DNA of 64,000 bases from Pseudomonadota bacterium (GCA_021792555.1 JAJYUL010000006.1:1-64000); one strand, 5' to 3'. Shown: positions 1 to 13,361, numbered from the stretch's first letter. Notes: a model not told the origin generated them from the letters alone. Program-made: numbers and translations.

Positions 1-125
1 TCTGAGCTTGACCTTGTTCGAGAAAACTCCGCTCGATCAGCTGCTTACGCTCGCCGTGGAGGGGCCGAACCAACTCGGCAGCGCCAACCAGCTGATTTTG
101 TTCGAATAACGTTGGGACACTAGTG
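1..125 (+). mobile_element. IS4-family transposase, C-terminal end (cut by window edge)
   Basis: The window opens inside a reading frame that ends with TAA at 107-109. Its last 35 residues contain SLTLFEKTPL and finish NQLILFE. That resembles the C-terminal end of DDE transposases of the IS4 family, where an LTLFE block and a final NQL-LF tail are common. The bases just after the stop, CGTTGGGACACTAGTG (110-125), sit where such an element would carry its terminal inverted repeat. The partner end is outside the window, so the repeat is not verified. The family call rests on remembered C-terminal motifs only. Confidence 0.5.
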
Positions 126-460
126 ATCGCCCCTATCTGAGCACTTATAGGTTCCTGCCAATTTAGAATCAAGCCGAGATCCTTATAATGCCGTCAATAG
201 GGTTTTTTGACTCTTGTACGCACTCGTCTCCGGGTGTTGGCCAGCCCCCCGGGGTGTTACTGCCGGGCAACCCGAGCCTCGTGTAAGCTGGGCCAACGTC
301 GGGCGATTTCGCAAAGGCCATTGCCGACTTCGATGCCGCTCTCGCGCAGACCCGCGTCACCATCTCCTGGCGAGAGGCGCTCGACCGGGCAGCACGCCAG
401 GTACAGGTTCTCGCACTTCGGCAGACACCGGGCTAATCTGCGCTGCCCGTCGTCACCGTA
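126..460. other. Non-coding stretch before mutS with a possible gene remnant
   Basis: No convincing gene is seen. A TATAAT hexamer at 184-189 has no good -35 partner. From 287 to a TAA at 434-436 a plus-strand frame is open straight after a stop codon and reads with protein-like composition (for example DFAKAIADFDAALAQ) but has no start codon. It may be the 3' remnant of a gene broken near the insertion element, or chance in GC-rich DNA. mutS starts 24 bases after that stop. Confidence 0.3.
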
Positions 461-3052
461 ATGGACAGCAAGTCTTTGAATGATCTAGCCCATTCCCATA
501 CGCCGGTCATGCAGCAGTACTTGCGGATCAAGAGCCGCCATCCGGACGCGCTGCTCTTCTACCGCATGGGCGATTTCTACGAACTGTTCTACGACGACGC
601 CCGCCGCGCCGCGGCGCTGCTCGACATCACGCTCACCTCGCGCGGCCAGTCGGCCGGCCAGCCGATTCCGATGGCCGGCGTGCCGGTGCACAGCGTCGAG
701 TCATACCTGGCGCGCCTGGTGCGCAAGGGCGAGAGCGTGGCCATCTGCGAGCAGATGGGCGATCCGGCCAAGGCGAAGGGTCCCGTGGAGCGCGAGGTGG
801 TGCGCATCGTCACCCCCGGCACCGTCACCGATGCGGCCCTGCTCGATGAGCGCCACGACACGCTGGTCGCGGCGGTGGCGCGCGACGGGGAGCACTTCGG
901 GCTGGCGTGGCTCGATCTGGCTGCCGGCCGCTTCACGGTGCTGCAGTCGAGCGGCGCGGGCGCGCTCGAGGCCGAGCTCGAGCGCCTCAAGCCCGCCGAG
1001 CTGCTCATTCCTGAAGACGCGCCGCAGGATCTCGGCCGCAACAGCGCGCTGCGCACCCGCCCGCCCTGGCACTTCGAGCTCGCGAGCGCCTCGCGGCTGC
1101 TCACCGATCAGCTCGGCACGCTCGACCTGAAGGGCTTCGGGGCCGACGATCTGCCGCTCGCGATCGCCGCCGCCGGCGCGCTGCTGCAGTACGTGCGCGA
1201 CACCCAGAAGAGCGCCCTGCCGCACATTCGCGGGCTCACCGTCGAGGAGCGCGCCGAGGGGCTGCTCATCGATGCGGCGACGCGGCGCAACCTGGAGCTC
1301 GATGCGAGCCTGACGGGCCGCGAGGAGGCGACGCTGTTCGCCCTGCTCGATGTGTGCGCCACCGCCATGGGCTCGCGCCAGCTGCGCCGCTGGCTGAATC
1401 GCCCGCTCACCGACCAGCAGACTCTGCGCGAGCGCTATCAGGCGGTGGGCGCGCTGCTCGAGGCGCGCCGCTTCGAGGAGCTGCGCGAGCGGCTGCGCGC
1501 CATCGGCGACGTCGAGCGCATCCTCGCCCGCGTGGCGCTGCGCTCGGCGCGGCCGCGCGACCTGACACAGCTGCGCGCCTCGCTCGCCGCGCTGCCCGGG
1601 GTGCACGCGGCGCTGGCGCCGATCGACTCCCCGCTCATCACGGCCATCGGCGCCCGGATCGGCGCGCACGAGCAGGTCACGCAGCTGCTCGTCAGCGCCA
1701 TCGCCGCCGAGCCCGGTACGTTCCTGCGCGACGGCGAGGTGATCGCGCCGGGCTATGACGCCGAGCTCGATGAGCTGCGGCGCATCGCCACGCACACCGA
1801 TGAGTTCCTGCTCGAGCTCGAGCGACGCGAGCGCGAGCGCACCGGCATCACGACGCTCAAGCTCGGCTACAACCGCGTGCAGGGTTACTTCATCGAGATC
1901 CCGCGCAAGGACGCCGAGCGCGCCCCGCAGGAATACCTGCGCCGCCAGACGGTCAAGTCCGCCGAGCGGTTCATCACCCCGGAGCTCAAGAGCTTCGAGG
2001 ACCGGGTGCTCGGGGCGCGCGAGCGCGCGCTGGCGCGGGAGAAAGCGCTCTACGATCAGGTGCTCAGCGCGCTCATCGAGCAGCTTGCGCCGCTGCAGGC
2101 CACCGCCGGCGCCCTGGCCGAGCTCGATGCGCTCGGCGCGCTCGCCGAGCGGGCCGGTGCACTGCAGTGGAGCGAGCCTGAGCTCAGCGAGGAGCCCTCG
2201 ATCCGCATCACCGCCGGCCGCCACCCGGTGGTCGAGCGCTTCACCGCCGGCGCATTCGTGCCCAACGACCTCGCGCTCGATGCGCGCCGGCGGATGTTGA
2301 TCATCACCGGCCCGAACATGGGCGGCAAGTCGACCTACATGCGCCAGGCCGCCATCATCGTCATCCTCGCGCACATCGGCAGTTACGTGCCGGCCGAGCA
2401 GGCGCTGCTCGGGCCCATCGACCGGATCTTCACCCGTATCGGCGCGGGCGATGATCTGGCCGGCGGGCGCTCGACGTTCATGGTGGAGATGACCGAGGCG
2501 GCCAACATCCTGAACAACGCCACCGAGCGCAGCCTCATTCTGATGGATGAGATCGGCCGCGGCACCAGCACCTTCGACGGGCTGTCGCTCGCCTGGGCGA
2601 TGGCGCGGCACATCGGCACGCGGCTGAAGGCGTTCACGCTCTTCGCCACGCACTACTTCGAGCTGACCCAGCTGGCCAGCGAGATCGACGGCTGCGCGAA
2701 CGTACACCTGGATGCCACCGAGCACGGCGAGGGCATCGTGTTCCTGCACGCGGTCAAGGAGGGCCCGGCGAACCGCAGCTACGGACTGCAGGTCGCGCAG
2801 CTCGCCGGGGTGCCCCGCGAGGTCATTGCGCAGGCGCGCCAATACCTGGAGGCACTGGAAGCGCAGCGCGAGGCGCACGAGCCGCTCGCGCAGCCGCAGC
2901 GGGAGCTGCCGCTGTTCGCCGCCGCCCCGCCGCCGCTGCCGGATCGGCTGCACGCGGCGCTTGAGGCGCTCGACCCGGATGAGCTGACGCCGAAGGCCGC
3001 CCTCGAGGCGCTCTATCGGCTGCGGCAGCTGCTGCGGGAGCGCGGGAAGTGA
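461..3052 (+). CDS. mutS: DNA mismatch repair protein MutS
   Basis: This 863-residue protein is the mismatch-recognition ATPase that starts methyl-directed repair with MutL. Domain order is typical. An N-terminal mismatch-binding domain carries [14 protein letters not shown] (about residues 34-47), where the conserved Phe stacks on the mispaired base. Connector, lever and clamp regions follow, then the ATPase with Walker [10 protein letters not shown] (about 622-630), Walker [17 protein letters not shown] and the ATHYFEL block. The C-terminus [13 protein letters not shown] is the usual dimer/tetramer tail. Length matches the family (about 855). The ATG at 461 gives the normal short lead before [12 protein letters not shown], so I kept it although no strong ribosome binding site is visible. 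The stop overlaps the next gene's GTG. Confidence 0.97.
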   Translation: MDSKSLNDLAHSHTPVMQQYLRIKSRHPDALLFYRMGDFYELFYDDARRAAALLDITLTSRGQSAGQPIPMAGVPVHSVESYLARLVRKGESVAICEQMGDPAKAKGPVEREVVRIVTPGTVTDAALLDERHDTLVAAVARDGEHFGLAWLDLAAGRFTVLQSSGAGALEAELERLKPAELLIPEDAPQDLGRNSALRTRPPWHFELASASRLLTDQLGTLDLKGFGADDLPLAIAAAGALLQYVRDTQKSALPHIRGLTVEERAEGLLIDAATRRNLELDASLTGREEATLFALLDVCATAMGSRQLRRWLNRPLTDQQTLRERYQAVGALLEARRFEELRERLRAIGDVERILARVALRSARPRDLTQLRASLAALPGVHAALAPIDSPLITAIGARIGAHEQVTQLLVSAIAAEPGTFLRDGEVIAPGYDAELDELRRIATHTDEFLLELERRERERTGITTLKLGYNRVQGYFIEIPRKDAERAPQEYLRRQTVKSAERFITPELKSFEDRVLGARERALAREKALYDQVLSALIEQLAPLQATAGALAELDALGALAERAGALQWSEPELSEEPSIRITAGRHPVVERFTAGAFVPNDLALDARRRMLIITGPNMGGKSTYMRQAAIIVILAHIGSYVPAEQALLGPIDRIFTRIGAGDDLAGGRSTFMVEMTEAANILNNATERSLILMDEIGRGTSTFDGLSLAWAMARHIGTRLKAFTLFATHYFELTQLASEIDGCANVHLDATEHGEGIVFLHAVKEGPANRSYGLQVAQLAGVPREVIAQARQYLEALEAQREAHEPLAQPQRELPLFAAAPPPLPDRLHAALEALDPDELTPKAALEALYRLRQLLRERGK

Positions 3053-3495
3053 GCACCATGAGTCCGCTGATCCGTTCGGCGAGCGAGGGGGACGTCGAGG
3101 CCATCCGCGCGCTGCTTGAGCAGGAGCGTCTGCCCGCGAGCGATCTCGGCGCGTCCCGGCCGCAGTTTCTGGTGGCCTGCGCCGCGGCGGACATCGTCGG
3201 GGCCGGCGCGCTGGAGCAGTACGGCGAGACGGCGCTGCTGCGCTCGCTCGTGGTCGCGCCGTCCTGGCGCGGCCGCGGTCTCGGCCACAGCCTGGTCAAA
3301 TCGCTCGAGCGGCAGGCACGCCTCGCCGGAGTGCGTGAGCTGGTGCTGCTGACGCAGACCGCGCAGGCGCTGTTCGCGCGACTCGACTACCGCGTGATCG
3401 CCCGCGGCGAGGCGCCGGCCGCCGTGCAGACGAGCAGCGAGTTTCGCACGCTGTGCCCGGCCTCCGCGGTGTGCATGGCCAAGGCGCTGCGCTGA
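3049..3495 (+). CDS. GNAT N-acetyltransferase, ArsN2-like
   Basis: A 148-residue single-domain GNAT enzyme that would transfer an acetyl group from acetyl-CoA. The acetyl-CoA-binding motif A is clear: [21 protein letters not shown], in which RGRGLG is the pyrophosphate loop. The C-terminal [13 protein letters not shown] and [17 protein letters not shown] blocks match the subfamily called ArsN2 (arsenic-resistance acetyltransferase), although no ars genes are nearby, so the substrate is uncertain. The gene starts at a GTG inside GTGA that also contains the mutS stop, or at the ATG at 3058. It is probably translated from the mutS message. Confidence 0.8.
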   Translation: MSTMSPLIRSASEGDVEAIRALLEQERLPASDLGASRPQFLVACAAADIVGAGALEQYGETALLRSLVVAPSWRGRGLGHSLVKSLERQARLAGVRELVLLTQTAQALFARLDYRVIARGEAPAAVQTSSEFRTLCPASAVCMAKALR

Positions 3496-3514
3496 GCGCC
3501 TCGCCCGCGCTCGC

Positions 3515-4153
3515 TCAGGCGAGCGAGAAATGCCCGTGCCGCAGGAAGCGCGCGGTCTCGCGCGCGACGCGGGCCGAGACCAGCATCCCCATGTGACTGA
3601 CCGGCACCACGATGTGATCGCTCGCCCCGGGCAGCCGTGTCTCGCTCACCGCCACGGTGCCGTCGCTGTCCTCCTCGAAGCCGGCGAGAAACTGCCCGAC
3701 GCCGAACGAATAGGAGCCGGCGATGATCCCGAGCGGGCGGTCGAAGCGCCACTGACGCCAGCGCGGCGTGAGCAGCTCTTCGGCCACCGAACGGCCCATC
3801 AGCGCGCTCATGAAGCGCGAGTGGCTGGCCTCGACGGCCGCCCGACTCGCCACGCACGGCGAGCCCAGAAACACCACGCGGCCGGGCGGCTGCCCGCCGA
3901 AGCGCTCGAAGAACCGGTAGATCACCAGCCCCCCGAGACTGTGGCCGACGAAGTGCACGCGCGGCGGATCGATGGCGGCGACGAACTGGCGCAGCTGCTC
4001 GGTGATTTCCTCCATGCCGTGGATGACGGCGGAGTAGGCGAACGCGTGCACCGTCGCGCCGAGCTCGCGCGAGAGCCGGTGGCGCAGCAGCAGGCCCTCG
4101 CCGCCGGACATCCACAGGCCGTGAACGTAGATGATGTGTTCCTGCGCGCTCAT
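3515..4153 (-). CDS. Alpha/beta hydrolase, lipase/esterase-like
   Basis: A 212-residue alpha/beta-hydrolase-fold protein with no signal peptide, so probably cytoplasmic. The oxyanion region is [12 protein letters not shown] near the N-terminus. The nucleophile elbow is GHSLGG (about residue 70), and a late SHMGM block offers the catalytic His, with an Asp likely in EEDSDGTVA. It is shorter than most lipases and resembles the PGAP1/serine-esterase group that hydrolyses lipid or sterol esters; the substrate cannot be told. The ATG at 4153 is preceded by AGGTGG at usable spacing. The frame is open further upstream, but that extension is Arg/Gly-rich and unlikely to be coding. The gene lies 64 bases after aspS on the same strand. 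Confidence 0.8.
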   Translation of the reverse strand: MSAQEHIIYVHGLWMSGGEGLLLRHRLSRELGATVHAFAYSAVIHGMEEITEQLRQFVAAIDPPRVHFVGHSLGGLVIYRFFERFGGQPPGRVVFLGSPCVASRAAVEASHSRFMSALMGRSVAEELLTPRWRQWRFDRPLGIIAGSYSFGVGQFLAGFEEDSDGTVAVSETRLPGASDHIVVPVSHMGMLVSARVARETARFLRHGHFSLA

Positions 4154-4217
4154 GTATCCGCCACCTGCGCCCGCGCCCGCGCCCGTCCCGAAGCGGCCGC
4201 GACCCCCGCCCCGCGGC

Positions 4218-5987
<1,770 letters not shown>

Positions 5988-5997
5988 AAGGGGCGCG

Positions 5998-6003
5998 ATG
6001 TTA
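5998..6003 (-). promoter_or_regulatory. Candidate -10 element of aspS
   Basis: On the minus strand TAACAT lies 10 bases before the aspS ATG, partly inside the stop codon of the upstream dehydrogenase gene. If used, transcription would begin about 3 bases before the start codon. No clear -35 was found, so confidence is low. Confidence 0.3.
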
Positions 6004-7002
6004 CGAAGCCGCGCCGCCCCCCGCAACCAGCACCGCGGCCCCCTCGAGCGCGCCGGCGCGCAGCCGCGCGAGCGCCTCGTTGGCCGCCTCGAGGGGGAAG
6101 CGCTCGACGGTGGCGCGCAGGCCGAGCTTGCCGGCGAGGCTCATGAACTCATCGCCGTCGCGGCGGGTGAGATTGGCCACCGAGCGCACCTCGCGCTCGC
6201 CCCAGAGCAGCCGGTACGGAAAGCTCGGAATGTCGCTCATGTGGATGCCCGCGCAGACCACCCGCGCGCCCGGGCGGACCGCCGCGAGCGCTGCCGGCAC
6301 CAGCGCGCCCACCGGGGCGAACAGAATGGCCGCATCGAGCGGCTCGGGCGGCGGCTGATCCGAGCCGCCCGCCCAGACCGCACCGAGCCGCCGGGCGAAC
6401 GCCTGGCTCGCCGCATCCTCGGGGCGGGTGAAGGCGAAGACTTCCCGCCCGTCGGCCCGGGCCACCTGCGCCAGCAGGTGCGCCGCGGCGCCGAACCCGT
6501 ACAGCCCGAGGCGCTTGCCCTCGCCCGCGGCGCGGTACGCCCGGTAGCCGATCAGTCCGGCGCACAGCAGCGGGGCGAGCTCGGCGGCCGGCACGCCGGC
6601 GGGCAGGGCCAGGCAGTAGCGCTCATCGGCGATGAGCTGCTCGGCGTAGCCGCCATCGAGGGTGTAGCCGGTGAAGCGGGCGTTCGGGCAGAGGTTCTCT
6701 CTGCCCTCGCGGCAGTCACGGCACAGCCCGCAGGTCTGCCCGAGCCAGGGCACCCCGACCCGCGCGCCCACGCGCCAGCGCGTCACGGCCGGGCCGGTCT
6801 CGAGCACCGTGCCGACGACCTCGTGCCCGGGGGTCACGGGCGGGTGGATGCCGGGCAGCTCCCCGTCGAGCAGGTGCAGGTCGGTGCGGCACACCCCGCA
6901 GGCCTCGACGGCGATGCGCACCTGGTGCGGCCCCGGAGGCGCCAGGGCCACCTGCTCGAGCCGCAGCGGCGCGCCGGCCGCGCTCAGGCGCATGGCTTTC
7001 AT
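6001..7002 (-). CDS. Zinc-dependent alcohol dehydrogenase, MDR family
   Basis: A 333-residue medium-chain dehydrogenase/reductase. The N-terminal catalytic domain has [10 protein letters not shown] (catalytic-zinc Cys), PGHEVVG (zinc His/Glu) and the structural-zinc four-Cys loop [15 protein letters not shown]. The Rossmann domain begins [16 protein letters not shown], a variant of GxGxxG. This pattern is typical of the AdhA/YahK-like alcohol dehydrogenases that use NAD(P). It lies between DUF502 and aspS on the same strand, 7 bases after DUF502, interrupting a pair that is adjacent in many proteobacteria. ATG at 7002 or the in-frame ATG at 6993 could start it. Confidence 0.88.
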   Translation of the reverse strand: MKAMRLSAAGAPLRLEQVALAPPGPHQVRIAVEACGVCRTDLHLLDGELPGIHPPVTPGHEVVGTVLETGPAVTRWRVGARVGVPWLGQTCGLCRDCREGRENLCPNARFTGYTLDGGYAEQLIADERYCLALPAGVPAAELAPLLCAGLIGYRAYRAAGEGKRLGLYGFGAAAHLLAQVARADGREVFAFTRPEDAASQAFARRLGAVWAGGSDQPPPEPLDAAILFAPVGALVPAALAAVRPGARVVCAGIHMSDIPSFPYRLLWGEREVRSVANLTRRDGDEFMSLAGKLGLRATVERFPLEAANEALARLRAGALEGAAVLVAGGGAAS

Positions 7003-7009
7003 GGCGCGC

Positions 7010-7690
7010 TCAGGCCGGCGGCAGCCGCTCCGGGGCGCCGGCCGGCGCCGGCGGCGTGACGACGCCGCAGGTGATGATCATCTTCATGGCCGCATCGACG
7101 CTCATGTCGAGCTCGATCAGCTGGCGCCGCGGCACGATCACCAGCACCCCCGCGGTCGCATTGAGCGCGGCGGAGATGTACACGGCGGCGTGCGGCTCGC
7201 CGGTGCGCGCGGAGACCTCAGCGACGTCCTCGGCGGTGAGAAAGCCCAGGCTCCACACGCCCGAGCGCGGGTACTCGACCAGGACCACCTTGCGGAACGC
7301 GCTCGACTGCGAGAACACGCTCTCTGCGAAGCTCTTCACCCCGCCGTACACGGCCCCGACGATCGGAATGTGGTGCAGCACCTCCTCGCCGTAGACCACC
7401 AGGCGCCGCCCGATCAGGTTCGTGACCAGCAGTCCGGTGAGAAAGAGGATCCCGAGGGCGAGCAGCAGGCCAATGGCCGCCTGCACCACCGGTCCCAAGG
7501 CCTCGAGCCGATAGGCGGCCGGCAGCGGCAGCAGCGGCACGATGCGGTCGAGCACGCGCAGCAGGAGCGTCACCACCCAGAGCGTCGCGCCGAGCGGCAG
7601 CCAGAACAGCACGCCGGACAGCAGGATGCGCCGCAGGGCCGAGCCCTTGCTCTTCGGGCCGACGGGGCGGGCGGTCAGCGGAACGCTCAA
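7010..7690 (-). CDS. DUF502 family membrane protein
   Basis: About 226 residues with two membrane segments near the N-terminus (ILLSGVLFWLPLGATLWVV and AAIGLLLALGILFLTGLLVTNLIG). A soluble part follows with the family signature IPIVGAVYGGVKSF and PRSGVWSLGFLT. The function of DUF502 is unknown; it often neighbours aspS. No ATG is available. I prefer the TTG at 7690, four bases after the fmdB stop and behind GGGGCGGTGAG. A GTG at 7723 would overlap fmdB by 29 bases and add 11 residues. It is probably co-transcribed with fmdB. Confidence 0.82.
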   Translation of the reverse strand: MSVPLTARPVGPKSKGSALRRILLSGVLFWLPLGATLWVVTLLLRVLDRIVPLLPLPAAYRLEALGPVVQAAIGLLLALGILFLTGLLVTNLIGRRLVVYGEEVLHHIPIVGAVYGGVKSFAESVFSQSSAFRKVVLVEYPRSGVWSLGFLTAEDVAEVSARTGEPHAAVYISAALNATAGVLVIVPRRQLIELDMSVDAAMKMIITCGVVTPPAPAGAPERLPPA

Positions 7691-7694
7691 GCGC

Positions 7695-8126
7695 TCACCG
7701 CCCCGGGCGGGCTCGGGTCGCACGCTTCGGCGCGCCCGTCTTGGCGCGCGCGCGCGCGGCGGGGCGCGCCGGCGCTTTGGCGCGCTTGCGCGCCGGGCCC
7801 GCGCTGCCTGCGGCGGCCGGCTTGGCCGCCTCGGCCGGCTTGGCCGCCGGGGCGCCGGCGGCGCTCTTCGCGGGGGCCTTCTCGGCCTGCGCGGGCTTGC
7901 TGTCCTCGCGGTCGGGACCGGCCAGGTTGCGTTTTGCCTCCTGGTCGGATTTGAAGTCGGTCTCGTACCAGCCGCTGCCCTTCAAGCGGAACACCGGGGC
8001 GGAGATGAGCTTCACGAGCGTATTGCGGCCGCAGGACGGACACTTCTTCAGCGGCGCATCCGTGATCTTCTGCATCACCTCGACGTAGTACTGGCAGCTC
8101 TGGCACTGGTATTCGTAGAACGGCAT
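7695..8126 (-). CDS. FmdB-family zinc-ribbon protein with basic Ala/Pro-rich tail
   Basis: 143 residues. The first about 60 are a standard FmdB putative regulatory domain: YEYQCQSCQ and CPSCGRN form the zinc ribbon (Cys 8, 11, 29, 32), followed by PVFRLKGSGWYETDFK. The remaining about 75 residues are low-complexity Ala/Lys/Pro/Arg (for example KAPAKSAAGAPAAKPAEAAK), much longer than in many relatives. The role of FmdB is not firmly known. The gene heads the fmdB-DUF502-adh-aspS run and has a TATAAT box 38 bases upstream. Confidence 0.85.
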   Translation of the reverse strand: MPFYEYQCQSCQYYVEVMQKITDAPLKKCPSCGRNTLVKLISAPVFRLKGSGWYETDFKSDQEAKRNLAGPDREDSKPAQAEKAPAKSAAGAPAAKPAEAAKPAAAGSAGPARKRAKAPARPAARARAKTGAPKRATRARPGR

Positions 8127-8164
8127 GGTCAGAAGGTCTGTGTGGTTGAAGAAACCGGAAGCCG

Positions 8165-8170
8165 ATTATA
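8165..8170 (-). promoter_or_regulatory. -10 box (TATAAT) before fmdB
   Basis: A consensus TATAAT on the minus strand in the 55-base gap between clpB and fmdB would give a leader of roughly 30 bases for the fmdB operon. No good -35 match was found at 16-18 bases. Confidence 0.45.
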
Positions 8171-8181
8171 CGCAACGGCCC

Positions 8182-10755
<2,574 letters not shown>

Positions 10756-10787
10756 CGGGAGCACCTGGGTATCGGGCTCCAGGCGGA

Positions 10788-10814
10788 ATGGGGGCGGATC
10801 GGGCCGCGTTCAAG
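10788..10814 (-). promoter_or_regulatory. Sigma-32 (heat-shock) promoter of clpB
   Basis: On the minus strand CTTGAA (10814-10809), a 15-base spacer and CCCCATT (10793-10787) fit the RpoH consensus CTTGAAA-N11-16-CCCCAT closely. The -35 overlaps the pgeF stop codon. A start about 7 bases after the -10 gives a leader of roughly 25 bases with AGGTG before the clpB ATG. E. coli clpB is also heat-shock controlled behind the same two genes. Confidence 0.8.
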
Positions 10815-11553
10815 TGCGCCAGATCAGCGCCGCCATGCGCCCGCAGCGGCCCTCGCGCCGATACGAGAAGAACCTTGCGGAATCTGCGTACGTGCACCAC
10901 TGCCCGCCCCACACCCGCCCCACCCCCAGGGCCGCCAGGCGCCGGCGCGCCAGGGCGTACAGGTCGCACTGCCAGCGGCCGCGGGCGTTGGGCGCGAACG
11001 CCGCCGAGGCGGCCGGGTCGGTCCCGATGAACGCCGCGCGGACCTCTTCGCCCACCTCGAAATGCCCCGGCCCGATCGCAGGGCCGAGCCAGGCGAGCAC
11101 CTCGGCCGGGGCGGCCCCGAGGGCGCGCACCGCCGATTCCAACACGCCGGCGGCGAGCCCCCGCCAGCCGGCATGGGCTGCGCCGACCGCCGCACCGTCG
11201 CGGCTCGCGAGCAGCACCGGCAGGCAGTCGGCGACCTGCACCACGCAGACCCGGCCGGCCGCGCGGGTGACGGCGGCATCGGCCGTCCGCCTCGCGCCGC
11301 CGGCCTCCTCGAGCGCGACGGTGTGCCGGCCATGCACCTGCTCGAGCCATGCCGGCTCGGCCGGCAGCGCGAGCCGCTCGCGCAGCAGCGCGCGGTTGCG
11401 CGCCACCGCCTGCGGCTCATCGCCGACGTGCGCGGCGCAGTTGAACGAATCGAAAGGCGGCGCGCTCACCCCGCCCGTGCGCAGTGTGAACGCGGCATGC
11501 ACGCCGGGGGGCGCGTCCCATTCGGGCTCGATGAGCTCAGGCCCGAGGTTCAT
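10810..11553 (-). CDS. pgeF: Purine nucleoside phosphorylase / peptidoglycan editing factor PgeF (laccase-domain)
   Basis: 247 residues of the YfiH/laccase-domain family, which acts on purine nucleosides and in E. coli keeps Ser out of the peptidoglycan stem peptide. Signature blocks are TLRTGGVSAPPFDSFN, the metal-site Cys in VVQVADCLPVLL, the His in GAAHAGWRGL, and GPAIGPGHFEVG. The ATG at 11553 lies inside the 3' end of rluD (17-base overlap), showing translational coupling. The open frame further upstream is the rluD shadow. The order rluD-pgeF-clpB is the same as in E. coli. Confidence 0.93.
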   Translation of the reverse strand: MNLGPELIEPEWDAPPGVHAAFTLRTGGVSAPPFDSFNCAAHVGDEPQAVARNRALLRERLALPAEPAWLEQVHGRHTVALEEAGGARRTADAAVTRAAGRVCVVQVADCLPVLLASRDGAAVGAAHAGWRGLAAGVLESAVRALGAAPAEVLAWLGPAIGPGHFEVGEEVRAAFIGTDPAASAAFAPNARGRWQCDLYALARRRLAALGVGRVWGGQWCTYADSARFFSYRREGRCGRMAALIWRT

Positions 11554-12556
11554 GTTGGTCCTGCTCCAACGCGGCGATGAGCCGCCCCAGGTCCTCTGGC
11601 GGCGGCGAGTCCCACTCGAGCCGCTTGCCGGTGAGCGGGTGCTCGAGCCCGAGGTGCGCCGCGTGCAGCGCCTGGCGCGCAAAGGCGCGCAGCGCCTCGG
11701 CGAGCTCGGGGCTGCAGCCGGCCGGCACACGCCGGCGCCCGCCGTAGAGCGGATCGCCGATGAGCGGATAGCCGATGTGCGCGAGGTGCACGCGGATCTG
11801 ATGCGTGCGCCCGGTCTGAAGCTGCACGCGCAGCAGCGTGTGGGCGCGGAAGCGCTTGACGATGCGGTAATGCGTGACGGCCCGCCGTCCGTCGGCGCGC
11901 ACGGTCATACGGGTGCGCTGCGTGCGGTGCCGGCCGATGGGCTCATCGACACTGCCGCCGCCCGTCATCACCCCGGTGCAGACCGCCAGATACACCCGCT
12001 CGATCTCGCGCGCGGCCAGCGCGGCAACCAGCCGGGCATGCGCCTCGGGCGTGCGGGCCACGACGAGCAGTCCGCTCGTGTCCTTGTCCAGCCGGTGCAC
12101 GAGACCCGCGCGCGGCACGCGAGCGAGCGCCGGGTCGAGCGCGAGCAGCGCGTTCTGCAGCGTGTGGCGCGGATTGCCCGCACCCGGATGCACCACCAGC
12201 CCCGCCGGTTTGTCGATGACGAGGATGGCGCGATCCTGATGCACCACGGTGAGCGCGAGCGCCTCGGGCTCGACGCGCGTCTCGGCCTGCCAGCGCGCCT
12301 GCACACGCACCTGCTCGCCGCCGAGCACCTTGTCCTTGGCGCGCAGCCGGCGGCCGTCGACCTCGACCGCACCGGCCTCGATCCAGCCCTGCAGCCGGGC
12401 GCGCGAGTACTGCGGGAGCGCGCGCGCGAGCGCCTGGTCGAGGCGCAGCCCGGCGGCCTCGGGCGGCAGTTCGATGCGATGGACGCGGAACTCCGCGCCC
12501 GCAGCCCGGTCGGAATCCGAAGTTTCCGCGGCCGTTTCGCTATACTCTTTCCCCAT
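11537..12556 (-). CDS. rluD: 23S rRNA pseudouridine(1911/1915/1917) synthase RluD
   Basis: 339 residues. An S4 RNA-binding domain (LRLDQALARALPQYSRARLQGWI) is followed by the RluA-type catalytic domain with HRLDKDTSGLLVVA, whose Asp is catalytic, then VQLQTGRTHQIRVH and GDPLYGG. RluD modifies helix 69 of 23S rRNA. The ATG at 12556 overlaps the bamD ATG on the other strand (shared CATG). It gives about 20 acidic residues before the S4 domain, and no better start exists downstream before the domain. Confidence 0.94.
   Translation of the reverse strand: MGKEYSETAAETSDSDRAAGAEFRVHRIELPPEAAGLRLDQALARALPQYSRARLQGWIEAGAVEVDGRRLRAKDKVLGGEQVRVQARWQAETRVEPEALALTVVHQDRAILVIDKPAGLVVHPGAGNPRHTLQNALLALDPALARVPRAGLVHRLDKDTSGLLVVARTPEAHARLVAALAAREIERVYLAVCTGVMTGGGSVDEPIGRHRTQRTRMTVRADGRRAVTHYRIVKRFRAHTLLRVQLQTGRTHQIRVHLAHIGYPLIGDPLYGGRRRVPAGCSPELAEALRAFARQALHAAHLGLEHPLTGKRLEWDSPPPEDLGRLIAALEQDQHEPRA
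12541..12546 (+). promoter_or_regulatory. -10 box of bamD, 8 bases before the start codon
   Basis: TATACT on the plus strand ends 8 bases before the bamD ATG, so the transcript would begin at or within a base or two of the start codon. A TTTCCG upstream is too close to act as a normal -35. The element lies in the first codons of rluD on the opposite strand. Confidence 0.45.
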
Positions 12557-13361
12557 GCTTCCCAATCCGTCCTCCCGAGGCCGCGCGCGCGGCATGGTCG
12601 TGGCTGCGCTTATCGTGGCCGCACTCGCCCTGACCGGCTGCTCGCATCGCAAACTGATGCTCAACAGCCCGGCGGCCCTCTACCACCAGGCGCACAAGGA
12701 TCTGGTGGACTACGACTTCAACGGCGCGATCAAGCTCTATCAGCGCCTCACCGCGGTCTTCCCGTTCTCGGAGCAGGCGCGCCAGGCGCAGCTCGATCTG
12801 ATCTACGCATATTACCGCGCGGGCCAGGACGATTCCGCCATCGACGCGGCCAATACCTTCATCCGGCAGAACCCGACGCATCCGCGCGTGGATTACGCCT
12901 GGTACATGAAGGGGCTGGTGCGCTTCCCGAAGCGGGCCAACCCGATCGAGCGGGTCTTCGGGGCGAAGCTCTCCAAGCGTCCGCCGATCAACGTGCGCAA
13001 ATCCTTCGCCGCCTTCCGCGTCGTGGTGACGCGGTTCCCGCACAGCATCTACGCGCACGACGCCTGGCAGCGCATGATCTATCTGCGCGACCGCTTGGCC
13101 GCGTACGACACCTACGTGGCGCGTTATTACTACGAGCGCGGCGCCTACGTGGCGGCCATCCGCCGCTGCCGCCTGGTGCTCGAGAACTACGAGGGAGCGC
13201 CCGCGGTGCGCAACGCGCTCGCCCTGATGGTCCTTTCCTACGACCGGCTGGGCCTGAAGACCCTCGCCGCGCAGGCCGAGAAGGTGTATGCGGCGAATTT
13301 CACCGGCCCGGTGAGCCGCGCGGCGGACCTCACCGAGAAGCATTGGTGGCACTTCTGGTAA
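12555..13361 (+). CDS. bamD: Outer membrane assembly lipoprotein BamD
   Basis: 268 residues. An N-terminal signal with a basic stretch (RGRAR) and hydrophobic core ends in the lipobox LTGC, so Cys29 should be lipidated. TPR-like repeats follow (AALYHQAHKDLVDYDFNGAI, QAQLDLIYAYYRAGQDD, YYERGAYVAAIRRC). This is BamD/YfiO/ComL, an essential BAM-complex subunit that inserts beta-barrel proteins in the outer membrane. It is divergent from rluD as in E. coli, but here the two ATGs overlap. The ATG at 12555 is preferred over the one at 12594 because it supplies the charged n-region of the signal peptide. Confidence 0.95.
   Translation: MLPNPSSRGRARGMVVAALIVAALALTGCSHRKLMLNSPAALYHQAHKDLVDYDFNGAIKLYQRLTAVFPFSEQARQAQLDLIYAYYRAGQDDSAIDAANTFIRQNPTHPRVDYAWYMKGLVRFPKRANPIERVFGAKLSKRPPINVRKSFAAFRVVVTRFPHSIYAHDAWQRMIYLRDRLAAYDTYVARYYYERGAYVAAIRRCRLVLENYEGAPAVRNALALMVLSYDRLGLKTLAAQAEKVYAANFTGPVSRAADLTEKHWWHFW

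Noticed and set aside
701-2953. A 750-codon open frame on the minus strand across mutS
   Set aside because: In this GC-rich DNA, stop codons are rare in the antisense frame of real genes. The translation is Arg/Ala/Gln/His-rich low-complexity sequence with no domain, and mutS is certain.
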